From contig PALY01000103.1 in the NCBI GenBank assembly GCA_002707085.1, forward strand, positions 15,690 to 22,152: 6,463 nt of DNA, given 5' to 3'. Below, piece after piece: positions 1 to 6,198 of this stretch. This DNA is from Deltaproteobacteria bacterium (GTDB lineage: Bacteria; Myxococcota_A; UBA796). Position 1 is the stretch's first letter; each line of letters starts with the position of its first letter. The translations under genes were made by a program, and so were the position numbers. A model generated the notes under the pieces. That model worked only from the letters and a program-made list of their open reading frames with translations, was not told the DNA's origin and searched no databases.

Positions 1-513
1 CTCACCCCCATGCACAACGGACCATTGGGCACAGATGCGTTGAATACCCGCCTACAGGAAGCCCTAAACCCCACTGGATCCTTCATTCAAAGGGGTCACC
101 GTATCTTCCGCGATGGAGATCGAATCATTCAGCTAAAGAACGATTACGACAACGATATATTTAATGGAGATGTAGGAACCATCTATCGAGTGGACACCGG
201 GGTACTCACTGTAGATTTCGATGGCCGTCACGTTCAACTCCGAGGAGAAGCACTCGGCAATATCGAACTCGCATACGCCATCAGCATTCACAAGAGTCAG
301 GGCAGCGAATATCCGGCCGTGGTGTGCGTTTTACATCGCGCTCATTTTGTTATGCTTCGACGCAATCTATTGTACACAGGCATCACACGCGCAAAACGAT
401 TTTGCTGTGTGATTGGCGATAGGTGGGCCATTCGCCAAGCAATCTCTACCCGGGGTGGAGACGAACGCTGGACCCGTCTTACAGAACGCGTGCAGCCCGA
501 GTGGAAGTCCTAA
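1..513 (+). CDS. recD2: RecD2-like SF1B DNA helicase, C-terminal part (5' end outside window)
   Basis: The reading frame is open from base 1 to a TAA at 511-513, so only about 170 C-terminal codons are present; the ATG at base 10 is internal, not a start. The first residues, LTPMHNGPLGTDALN, match the conserved 'SPM..GPLG...LN' segment of RecD2-type helicases. An SH3-like insert follows (about bases 160-228, beginning FNGDVGTIYRV), then the helicase motif HKSQGSEYP (289-315) and the last motif YTGITRAKR (373-399), which couple ATP hydrolysis to 5'-3' movement on DNA. Family knowledge: RecD2 proteins act without RecB and RecC in DNA repair and are usually around 700 residues or more. The ATPase Walker motifs lie upstream and cannot be checked. 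A RecBCD-type RecD is less likely because of the GPLG segment and SH3-like insert. The frame is intact to the end. No intrinsic terminator is visible after the stop. Confidence 0.88.
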   Translation, partial: LTPMHNGPLGTDALNTRLQEALNPTGSFIQRGHRIFRDGDRIIQLKNDYDNDIFNGDVGTIYRVDTGVLTVDFDGRHVQLRGEALGNIELAYAISIHKSQGSEYPAVVCVLHRAHFVMLRRNLLYTGITRAKRFCCVIGDRWAIRQAISTRGGDERWTRLTERVQPEWKS

Positions 514-597
514 AAGCATCCAAAAAACCGCCATACAAACACCTTTGGGCCAGCCAGCTGAAAGCAACGAGCTTGTGCCATGAGGCATATTTCGCTC

Positions 598-630
598 CCC
601 TTCACGCGCCAATCCCGTTAGAGCGCGGGG
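598..630 (+). other. Imperfect hairpin in the rlmN leader
   Basis: CGCGC at 605-609 pairs perfectly with GCGCG at 623-627 around a 13-nt loop. CCC at 598-600 can add three pairs with GGG at 628-630 if TTCA (601-604) bulges out. The structure ends four bases before the rlmN Shine-Dalgarno region. No T run follows, so it is not an intrinsic terminator. It could affect rlmN translation or be chance GC-rich pairing. Confidence 0.3.
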
Positions 631-634
631 TCCG

Positions 635-641
635 AAAGGAG
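635..641 (+). promoter_or_regulatory. Ribosome binding site of rlmN
   Basis: The purine-rich AAAGGAG ends five bases before the GTG at 647. It supports that GTG as the start, giving an RlmN of normal length. Confidence 0.75.
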
Positions 642-646
642 TACAC

Positions 647-1762
647 GTGTCTACCGAGTCTGCCTATATTCCACGCCAAAAGTGCTTTGAGCGCGATGGC
701 CGTACCGATCTGAAGGCTTTTGATCGTGCGGGATTGGAGGCGTGGTTCATCGAACAAGGCGACAAACGCTTTCGTGGACACCAAGTCTTCAAATGGCTTT
801 GGCAACGCGGTCTCGACAATTTTGACGAGATGACGAACATCCCCAAGCAAACGCGCACTTGGCTTGCAGAGAAAGCAACCATCACTTGGCTGAAATCGGC
901 CGGGGTTCAGCACTCCAAAGACGGGACAAGGAAGTATCTATGGGAATGCCATGACGGGTCCCATATCGAGAGCGTCTATATTCCAGATGAAGACCACCCT
1001 GGAAAAGCGCGCAGGACTTTGTGTATTTCCAGCCAAGTGGGGTGTGCAATGGCATGCACATTCTGCCTTACAGGAGATTTGGGACTCAAACGAAACCTGT
1101 CGCCCTCTGAGATAGCCAACCAGGTCCTGCAAGTCGCTCAGGATCTCGGACCCGAAAAGCCCATCACCAATATCGTCATGATGGGCATGGGAGAACCGCT
1201 CCACAATCTGGACGGGATCATTTTTGCCATCCGCACGATGCTTGATGATGATGGGCTGAACCTGAGTCACCGAAAGATTACCGTTTCCACGGTGGGCCTT
1301 GTACCCGCAATGAAAAAGCTTCAATCCGCACTTCCTGTGAACATCGCGGTAAGCCTAAATGCATCCAGCGAAGAGCAACGACTCCAAGTGATGCCCATTA
1401 CAAGGAAATACAGCCTGGATGAACTGATTCAAACCTGCAAAGACTTGCCCCTTCCAAAGGCAAAACGAATCACATTTGAATACGTGATGATGGCTGGGTT
1501 CAACGATTCAATGGAAGATGCTGCGCGGCTCATCGGGCTGATGCGCGGTGTAAAATCAAAAATAAATCTGATTCCATACAATGAGAACCCGGCTCGAGAC
1601 ATCAAACGACCCAGTGCAGAAAGGGTCAAAGATTTCCAGCATTACCTGGTTAGCCGGGGTGTTCACTGCTCTGTTCGTGTCACCCGAGGCAAGGACATCT
1701 CTGCCGCATGTGGGCAACTCGGCAAAGCCTCCAAAGAAGAGGCCGTTCCACTGAGCGCATGA
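647..1762 (+). CDS. rlmN: Dual-specificity 23S rRNA/tRNA adenine-C2 methyltransferase RlmN
   Basis: RlmN is a cytoplasmic radical-SAM enzyme that methylates C2 of A2503 in 23S rRNA and A37 in some tRNAs, using two SAM per reaction. The 371-residue product has the usual family length. The N-terminal region contains the typical RFRGHQVFKWLW (41-52). The [4Fe-4S] motif CxxxCxxC is C133, C137 and C140. The two further cysteines of the mechanism are present: C126 in TLCISSQ, and C355 in ISAACGQL, the one that is methylated in the E. coli enzyme. The SAM-binding GMGEP is at 180-184. Spacing and the VMPITRKY segment (248-255) favour RlmN. Cfr is a related alternative, but the housekeeping context argues against it. 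Translation starts at GTG 647 behind AAAGGAG. The next gene, mtnP, starts 51 nt downstream. All catalytic residues I can check are intact. Confidence 0.95.
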   Translation: MSTESAYIPRQKCFERDGRTDLKAFDRAGLEAWFIEQGDKRFRGHQVFKWLWQRGLDNFDEMTNIPKQTRTWLAEKATITWLKSAGVQHSKDGTRKYLWECHDGSHIESVYIPDEDHPGKARRTLCISSQVGCAMACTFCLTGDLGLKRNLSPSEIANQVLQVAQDLGPEKPITNIVMMGMGEPLHNLDGIIFAIRTMLDDDGLNLSHRKITVSTVGLVPAMKKLQSALPVNIAVSLNASSEEQRLQVMPITRKYSLDELIQTCKDLPLPKAKRITFEYVMMAGFNDSMEDAARLIGLMRGVKSKINLIPYNENPARDIKRPSAERVKDFQHYLVSRGVHCSVRVTRGKDISAACGQLGKASKEEAVPLSA

Positions 1763-1791
1763 AGACGGACCATAGCCTCGAAATTGGTTAG

Positions 1792-1810
1792 TCCTCCTTC
1801 ACTTGGAGGA
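1792..1810 (+). promoter_or_regulatory. Shine-Dalgarno-sequestering hairpin before mtnP
   Basis: TCCTCC at 1792-1797 is perfectly complementary to GGAGGA at 1805-1810, separated by the 7-nt loop TTCACTT. The 3' arm is the Shine-Dalgarno of mtnP and ends three bases before its ATG at 1814. When the hairpin is folded, the whole ribosome binding site is paired. No T tract follows, so it is not a terminator. The rlmN stop codon is about 30 nt upstream of the stem, so a ribosome ending on rlmN would probably not melt it. The pairing is seen directly. A regulatory role, for example translational control by a protein, small RNA or temperature, is inference. The stem is short, and a strong Shine-Dalgarno may compete with it. 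Confidence 0.6.
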
Positions 1811-1813
1811 AGC

Positions 1814-2689
1814 ATGAGTGACATTCTTCGTATTGGCGTGATTGGTGGCAGTGGCCTGTATCAAATGGACGGGCTGACCAACATCCGTGAAGAGACCGTG
1901 GAAACACCTTTCGGTCAACCATCCGCACCCTATTTAATCGGTCAACTGGAAGGCACCGAAGGCGTAGAACTCGTCTTTCTTCCTCGTCACGGCCGAAACC
2001 ATGAGTTCAATCCATCTGAGGTGAACTACCGAGCCAACGTCTTCGGAATGAAGTCACTTGGAGTTTCCTGGATTATCTCGGTCTCCGCCGTAGGTTCATT
2101 GGAAGAAGCTGTCGTACCTGGCCATATTGTGGTGATTGATCAATTCATCGACAGAACCAAGGCAAGAAAGGCCACTTTCTTCGAAGACGGACTCGTGGCA
2201 CATATTGCCTTTGGCGATCCCGTATGTCTGACGCTCCGCCAAATGCTCCTTGAAGCATCCCAAAAGGCAGGAGCCACAGTACACGATGGTGGCACCTATG
2301 TGTGCATGGAAGGGCCTGCCTTCTCCACCCGTGCAGAATCAAATCTGTACCGTTCGTGGGGAGCCAGGGTCATCGGCATGACCAACCTTCCAGAGGCCAA
2401 GCTCGCACGTGAAGCCTCCATCTCCTATGCCACACTGGCCATGGCTACGGACTACGACTGTTGGCATGAAGGACATGACGACGTCACCGTCGATCAAGTC
2501 ATCGCCGTCTTGCGTGCCAATGTAGCGCTTGCCCAGAAAGTCATCGCCAATGCTGTACCATTGCTCCAGGCCCACAAAGGTCCCGCACCACACCACAATG
2601 CGCTCGTGGGCGCACTGCTGACGCCCGAAGAAGCAATCTCCGAGGAACGAAAGCAGGCTCTTGCCCCCTTGCTTGGACACGTCCTGTGA
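1814..2689 (+). CDS. mtnP: S-methyl-5'-thioadenosine phosphorylase
   Basis: The enzyme phosphorolyses methylthioadenosine (MTA) to adenine and 5-methylthioribose-1-phosphate in the cytoplasm, clearing MTA and feeding purine and methionine salvage. The 291-residue product is normal for the PNP/MTAP family. It shows the phosphate loop IGGSGLY (10-16, Ser13), PRHGRNHEFNPSEVNYRAN (57-75) with Arg58-His59, the MEGPAFSTRAES segment (165-176), MTNLPEAKLA (189-198) and ATDYDCWH (211-218). Asp213 and Asp215, with Met189-Thr-Asn, are the signature that separates MTA phosphorylases from guanosine/inosine phosphorylases. The start is ATG 1814, directly after GGAGGA. A TTG at 1784 would add ten residues, but it would place the ribosome binding site inside the gene. 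The TGA overlaps the GTG of the next gene by 4 nt. The leader hairpin suggests control of translation. Some family members also use 5'-deoxyadenosine, the by-product of the upstream RlmN. Confidence 0.93.
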   Translation: MSDILRIGVIGGSGLYQMDGLTNIREETVETPFGQPSAPYLIGQLEGTEGVELVFLPRHGRNHEFNPSEVNYRANVFGMKSLGVSWIISVSAVGSLEEAVVPGHIVVIDQFIDRTKARKATFFEDGLVAHIAFGDPVCLTLRQMLLEASQKAGATVHDGGTYVCMEGPAFSTRAESNLYRSWGARVIGMTNLPEAKLAREASISYATLAMATDYDCWHEGHDDVTVDQVIAVLRANVALAQKVIANAVPLLQAHKGPAPHHNALVGALLTPEEAISEERKQALAPLLGHVL

Positions 2690-3429
2690 TTCATTTTTTC
2701 TTCATCATCGCCTCACTGCTCTCTTGTGTCACAGCCGAAAGGGTTCAGAAGTCTGAAGCCCGCACCAACCTGGGCACAGCCTACCTGAAGGAAGGCAACA
2801 CGCCGGGAGCAGTCCAGGCACTGAGACAAGCTGCAGCACTCAATCCACAAAATGCGACTGCATGGGAACGTCTGGCTCTCGCCTATATGGCTTCAGGGGC
2901 ACATGATGAGTCGGAAGATGCCTTCCTTCGTGCAATGAAAATCGGTACTTCCATCGAACCCGCAAGAGTGAACTACAACTATGGGCTGCTGCTACTAAAG
3001 GTCCAACGCTACGATGAAGCCCTAGAACAGTTCAACATCACCCTCGCCGATCTGACCTATCGCATGCCAGGAAAAGCACTGAATTCCAAAGGGTTCACGC
3101 TATTCACCATGGGTCGACACGACGAAGCCATCGAAGCGCTAACTCAAGCCATCCGGAAAGTTCCAAAGCTGTGCCCGGCTCGATTTCATAGAGGGCTGGC
3201 GTACCACGCCAAAGCGGATCACGAAAGAGCCCTTGAGGACCTGGAAACGGTCATCCAAACATGCGGTGACGAGGCGCCTGGTGCGTACTTTCACGCGGCA
3301 CAAGCCCTCTTTCCCTTGAATCGTTCAGAGGATGCTTGCAACTACTTGCGCACTGCAGCCCGGGAGGCCAACAACAAAGAGCTGTCCCGCGAAGTCAACA
3401 AATGGCTGACCAAGGAGTGTGGTGAGTGA
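2686..3429 (+). CDS. Six-TPR probable outer-membrane lipoprotein, PilF/PilW/Tgl-like
   Basis: The 247-residue product begins with a short hydrophobic segment ending in LLSC, so Cys14 is a plausible lipidation site. Val at +2 would send it to the outer membrane under the Lol rule. There is no Lys or Arg before the hydrophobic core, which is unusual for a signal peptide. The rest is six consecutive tetratricopeptide repeats at roughly 24-57, 58-91, 95-128, 131-163, 165-198 and 199-232. Six TPRs behind a lipoprotein signal, at about 250 residues, is the architecture of PilF, PilW and Tgl, the pilotins that help the type IV pilus secretin PilQ assemble. Cysteines at 163, 193, 218 and 245 could form disulfides. 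GTG 2686 is the only usable start because the next Met is residue 68, and it overlaps the mtnP stop as GTGA. The position after rlmN and before rodZ matches pilF in gammaproteobacteria. A generic TPR adaptor remains possible, since no other pilus gene is in the window. Confidence 0.72.
   Translation: MIHFFFIIASLLSCVTAERVQKSEARTNLGTAYLKEGNTPGAVQALRQAAALNPQNATAWERLALAYMASGAHDESEDAFLRAMKIGTSIEPARVNYNYGLLLLKVQRYDEALEQFNITLADLTYRMPGKALNSKGFTLFTMGRHDEAIEALTQAIRKVPKLCPARFHRGLAYHAKADHERALEDLETVIQTCGDEAPGAYFHAAQALFPLNRSEDACNYLRTAAREANNKELSREVNKWLTKECGE
3412..3417 (+). promoter_or_regulatory. Ribosome binding site of the rodZ-like gene
   Basis: AAGGAG lies inside the last codons of the TPR gene and ends eight bases before the GTG at 3426. 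It supports that overlapping GTG as the start. Confidence 0.7.
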
Positions 3430-4082
3430 CGGAACTGCGCCACGAACGGGAACGACGCGGATGGTCTTTGGACGATGTCGCTACCCGTACGCGCATTCCT
3501 CGACAATACCTTGAGGCCCTGGAAGAAGGAAACCATGAGATTCTCCCTCCCGGTCCATTCTTTAGAGGCTATTTGCGCCAGTACCTGGAATTCTTAGGTC
3601 AAAGCGAAGACCCTCGTTCAGAAACAGAACAAGATGCTGTTGATGAGAAAATAGAAGCCAAAGTTGCCCAAGCAACCCATGCTGCGATTCAATCCAGTCA
3701 GCTGGTACCCCTGACCCGTTTGGTCTTGGCTGGATTTGTCCTCACGTTGGCAATCGTCCTCGCTCTTCAAGTGAGCCATCGACTTACTGCACCACAAATA
3801 GATTCCAAAACCGGACTGGCAGTGCCGCTGGGCCCGCCGCATAAAGTCCGTGTGTATGCCATCGAAAATGTGAAAGTCAAAGCCGTCACAGATGGAAACA
3901 TCGTCTTCGATAGCACTTTGGCTGGAAGCACAACCAAAGAATTCAACGCTGTGCGCAAACTAGAGATTGAAGTCTCAGACTTGACTCGAGTACTCATGCA
4001 CTACAACGATGAACGCCTAGAGCCTCTTGGGAACCTCTCCCGAGGACGGCGGCTCGTATTTCTTCACGAAGCAGTGGAATAG
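3426..4082 (+). CDS. rodZ: RodZ-like protein: HTH domain, one membrane segment, DUF4115-like domain
   Basis: RodZ is an inner-membrane protein that links cytoplasmic MreB filaments to the peptidoglycan-elongation machinery. The 218-residue product has the family's parts in order. An N-terminal Xre/HTH_25-type helix-turn-helix (about 3-58) includes RERRGWSLDDVATRTRIP and the typical GPFFRGYLRQYLEFLG. An acidic linker (59-90) and one transmembrane helix (about 95-117) follow. Then comes a beta-rich C-terminal domain (about 140-213), whose VKAVTDGNIVFDSTLAGSTTKEF and 'LEPLG' segments resemble the RodZ periplasmic DUF4115 domain. At 218 residues it is shorter than E. coli RodZ (about 337), mainly because the linkers are short, and the domain lacks its usual leading Trp. 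It starts at GTG 3426 in a GTGA overlap with the TPR gene. mgtE follows after 3 nt. A membrane-tethered transcription regulator is the main alternative, but the context favours RodZ. Confidence 0.8.
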   Translation: MTELRHERERRGWSLDDVATRTRIPRQYLEALEEGNHEILPPGPFFRGYLRQYLEFLGQSEDPRSETEQDAVDEKIEAKVAQATHAAIQSSQLVPLTRLVLAGFVLTLAIVLALQVSHRLTAPQIDSKTGLAVPLGPPHKVRVYAIENVKVKAVTDGNIVFDSTLAGSTTKEFNAVRKLEIEVSDLTRVLMHYNDERLEPLGNLSRGRRLVFLHEAVE

Positions 4083-4085
4083 CCC

Positions 4086-5444
4086 ATGGCTCAACGTGTA
4101 CAAAACCTCGTCGAAGCAATGCGTCGCCTGGCTCGCAGGAGCGCCGTTGCATCCTTGAAGCGTACCGTTGAGAAAAGTCGCGCCGAAGACATTGCTGAAG
4201 CCGTTGGGCACTTGGCACCCCACGAGCAAAAGCTCGTCATGCAGCAGGTCGAGAATGAAGAAACGTATGCAGACGTCTTGGTTCAACTGGATGAATCCGA
4301 TTTCAAACTGCTGATCGCAGAGGTCGACTTTGACCGCTTGGTTCGGCTCCTCAACCACATGGAAGTGGATGATGAAGCAGACATCATTCAGCTTTTGCCA
4401 GAAGACATTCGGGAACTGGCCCTAGAAGCCATCCACCAAACAGACAAGGAACACGTAGAAGAAATCCTTGCCTACCCTGAAGATTCTGCTGGTGGAATCA
4501 TGCAGCCACTGGTGTTCGTGGCACACGAAGACACCACATGCAGAGACGCCATCAATGCACTTCACGAACAGGCAGGCGATCTCGAGATGATCTTCTACCT
4601 GTATATCGAAAACGACACCAAACAACTTGTCGGTGTCACCTCATTGCGCGCGCTGTTGACCCACCCTCCATCCACAGCACTCAACGAATTCATGACCACA
4701 GAAGTCATCTCTGTGGAACCAGAAACAGACCAGGAAGACGTGGCACGGATTGTATCCAGGTACGACATGCTGGCCCTACCCGTCACAGATGAAGGGCGCA
4801 GACTTCTCGGCATTGTGACCATCGATGATGTTGTCGACGTTATTCAAGATGAAGCCATGGAAGACATGCTCCTTATGGCGGGTGTCGGAGATGAGGTTGA
4901 TCCCACCGGAGGCAGCGTATTTAAAGCGGCCAGACAACGTGCAACGTGGCTGTTTCTCACCCTTTTCGGGGGCATCGCGATGGCGATGATTATTACTTCA
5001 TATGAAGACGCCATGAGTCGACTTCCCATTCTTGCCGGTTTCATTCCCGTCATGATGGGCATGGGCGGTAACGTCGGCGTACAGGCAGCCACAATTGCTG
5101 TACAGAACATCGCCACTGGACACGCCAACGTTGCTGGAACGGCTCAAATGGGCTGGCATGAACTCCGCGTTGGATTGCTGATGGGAATTGCCTTCGCATT
5201 TATTCTTGGAATGTATGCATTCTTCGTTGGTGGAGAGAACCGGATCGACTTTGCACTGGCCATCGCCACAGCCATCGTCGCCACAGTCACTGTGGCAGCC
5301 ACCTTTGGGTTGATGGTCCCAGTCACACTGCATCGACTGGGTGTCGATCCCGCCATCGCAACCGGACCATTCGTGACCACAGGTATCGACATCGTGGCGA
5401 TACTCATCTACTTCTGGACCTGCATGTTGATGCTACCAACGTGA
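4086..5444 (+). CDS. mgtE: Magnesium transporter MgtE
   Basis: MgtE is a homodimeric Mg2+-gated Mg2+ channel of the inner membrane that closes when cytosolic Mg2+ is high. The 452-residue product is about the length of the Thermus protein (450). A helical N domain (about 30-130) ends in YPEDSAGGIMQ (130-140). Two CBS domains follow (about 141-200 and 203-262), then a plug-helix region with DEAMEDMLLMAGV and five membrane helices (about 287-306, 314-337, 361-381, 387-412 and 428-449). The conserved pore region GMGGNVGVQAATIAVQ is at 325-340. Asp435 in TTGIDIVAILIYF matches the pore Asp of the last helix. ATG 4086 lies 3 nt after the rodZ-like stop, without a clear Shine-Dalgarno, so translation is probably coupled. 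There is no room for a Mg2+ riboswitch directly upstream. The stop overlaps recO as GTGA. Confidence 0.95.
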   Translation: MAQRVQNLVEAMRRLARRSAVASLKRTVEKSRAEDIAEAVGHLAPHEQKLVMQQVENEETYADVLVQLDESDFKLLIAEVDFDRLVRLLNHMEVDDEADIIQLLPEDIRELALEAIHQTDKEHVEEILAYPEDSAGGIMQPLVFVAHEDTTCRDAINALHEQAGDLEMIFYLYIENDTKQLVGVTSLRALLTHPPSTALNEFMTTEVISVEPETDQEDVARIVSRYDMLALPVTDEGRRLLGIVTIDDVVDVIQDEAMEDMLLMAGVGDEVDPTGGSVFKAARQRATWLFLTLFGGIAMAMIITSYEDAMSRLPILAGFIPVMMGMGGNVGVQAATIAVQNIATGHANVAGTAQMGWHELRVGLLMGIAFAFILGMYAFFVGGENRIDFALAIATAIVATVTVAATFGLMVPVTLHRLGVDPAIATGPFVTTGIDIVAILIYFWTCMLMLPT

Positions 5445-6175
5445 GCCGCCCTCTCCCAGTACATCGAACCGCCATCGTGGTGGGGCTACAAGAACACCGA
5501 GAAGCCGATCGAATCGTACGACTCCTGACTCCAGAGAACGGCCGCATCACTGCGCACGCTCGGAATGCCAGAAAGTCAAGCCGACGTTTCGGGGGCGCCC
5601 TCGACATAGGAAACCGCATTGAAGCAACCCTACGTCCCCCCAAAGGTGGTTGGTGGGGACTGGATTCGGCCCTGCTTGAGGATGGCAGAACCCATGCACG
5701 AGGTGATTTAGACCGCATCGCATTGATGGCCTATGCCACCGAAGTGTGTGGCCAACTCGCCCGAGAAGATCATCCCGAACCCAAACTGTATGGCCTGTTG
5801 GACATGGCCATTACAGTCATAGATGCCCTAAGCGGTCCTGTGTCCCCATTGTTTCGGCTGGGGTTGGAGGCAAAAGCCCTCACCTTTGCCGGCATCGCCC
5901 CCCGATTAAATGTGTGTATGACATGCGGACTACAGCCCGAAGGACAGATGCAGCTAACCACTGCAGGAGTCCACCATTACGCGTGTTCACGCGACGGAGA
6001 AGCCGTCAGCACCCCATGGTTGGCTGCTATAGAGACTGCACGGCGCACTCCATTGCGCGAAAGCATCGACGTACCCGTCCCGCCTGGGCCACAATGGGCA
6101 TTGGCGGAACTGTTGGAACAACACCTGGGCCGTCGACTTCGAAGCCGCTCTATCCTTGCCACCCTGACCCACTGA
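5441..6175 (+). CDS. recO: DNA repair protein RecO
   Basis: RecO is a recombination mediator that, with RecR, loads RecA onto SSB-coated single-stranded DNA and anneals complementary strands. The 244-residue product has normal family length (E. coli 242). The N-terminal OB fold (about 5-80) begins HRTAIVVGLQEHREADRIVRL and continues with the basic GRITAHARNARKSSRRFGGAL. A helical domain follows (about 88-155), with LFRLGLEAKALTFAGIAPRLNVC. The zinc-finger region has C159 and C162 (CMTC), then HHYACSRD, where only C182 remains of the usual second CxxC; Asp185 stands in the fourth position. Zinc may therefore be bound by other residues (H178, H179) or not at all, and E. coli RecO also lacks a complete Cys4 site. 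GTG 5441 overlaps the mgtE stop as GTGA and has no strong Shine-Dalgarno, which suggests translational coupling. Confidence 0.9.
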   Translation: MSRPLPVHRTAIVVGLQEHREADRIVRLLTPENGRITAHARNARKSSRRFGGALDIGNRIEATLRPPKGGWWGLDSALLEDGRTHARGDLDRIALMAYATEVCGQLAREDHPEPKLYGLLDMAITVIDALSGPVSPLFRLGLEAKALTFAGIAPRLNVCMTCGLQPEGQMQLTTAGVHHYACSRDGEAVSTPWLAAIETARRTPLRESIDVPVPPGPQWALAELLEQHLGRRLRSRSILATLTH

Positions 6176-6198
6176 ACACGCCACGTTAGTTCAAACTT

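Larger units (their letters stand above)
514..646 (+). other. Intergenic gap between recD2 and rlmN
   Basis: This 133-nt gap is the longest gene-free stretch in the window and the natural place for the promoter of the rlmN-to-recO genes. I looked for a -35/-10 pair. CATATT at 586-591 resembles a -10 box but has no acceptable -35 at 16-18 nt spacing, so no promoter is called. No hairpin followed by a T tract is present, so recD2 has no recognisable intrinsic terminator here, and read-through from recD2 into rlmN remains possible. Confidence 0.5.

Noticed and set aside
573..591. TTGTGC (573-578) and CATATT (586-591) as a promoter for rlmN
   Set aside because: The spacing between the two boxes is only 7 nt, far from the 16-18 nt needed, and no other -35 fits.
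367..612. 81-residue minus-strand open frame across the recD2 end, with a hydrophobic stretch
   Set aside because: It overlaps conserved helicase motifs on the + strand, has no ribosome binding site support and resembles no family I recognise; it is a shadow of recD2.
647..1762. Cfr-type antibiotic-resistance methyltransferase (C8 of A2503)
   Set aside because: Length, N-terminal region and housekeeping neighbourhood fit RlmN, and no mobile element is nearby.
1784..1813. TTG start giving a ten-residue longer MtnP
   Set aside because: It has no ribosome binding site, it would put GGAGGA inside the coding region, and the family's N-terminus fits the ATG at 1814.
5280..5296. 17-nt palindrome in mgtE (two 8-base arms around one base), plus CCACAGA/TCTGTGG at 4696-4702 and 4710-4716
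   Set aside because: Both lie inside conserved coding sequence, the first in a Val/Ala/Thr-rich membrane helix with repetitive codons. No other evidence points to a binding site.
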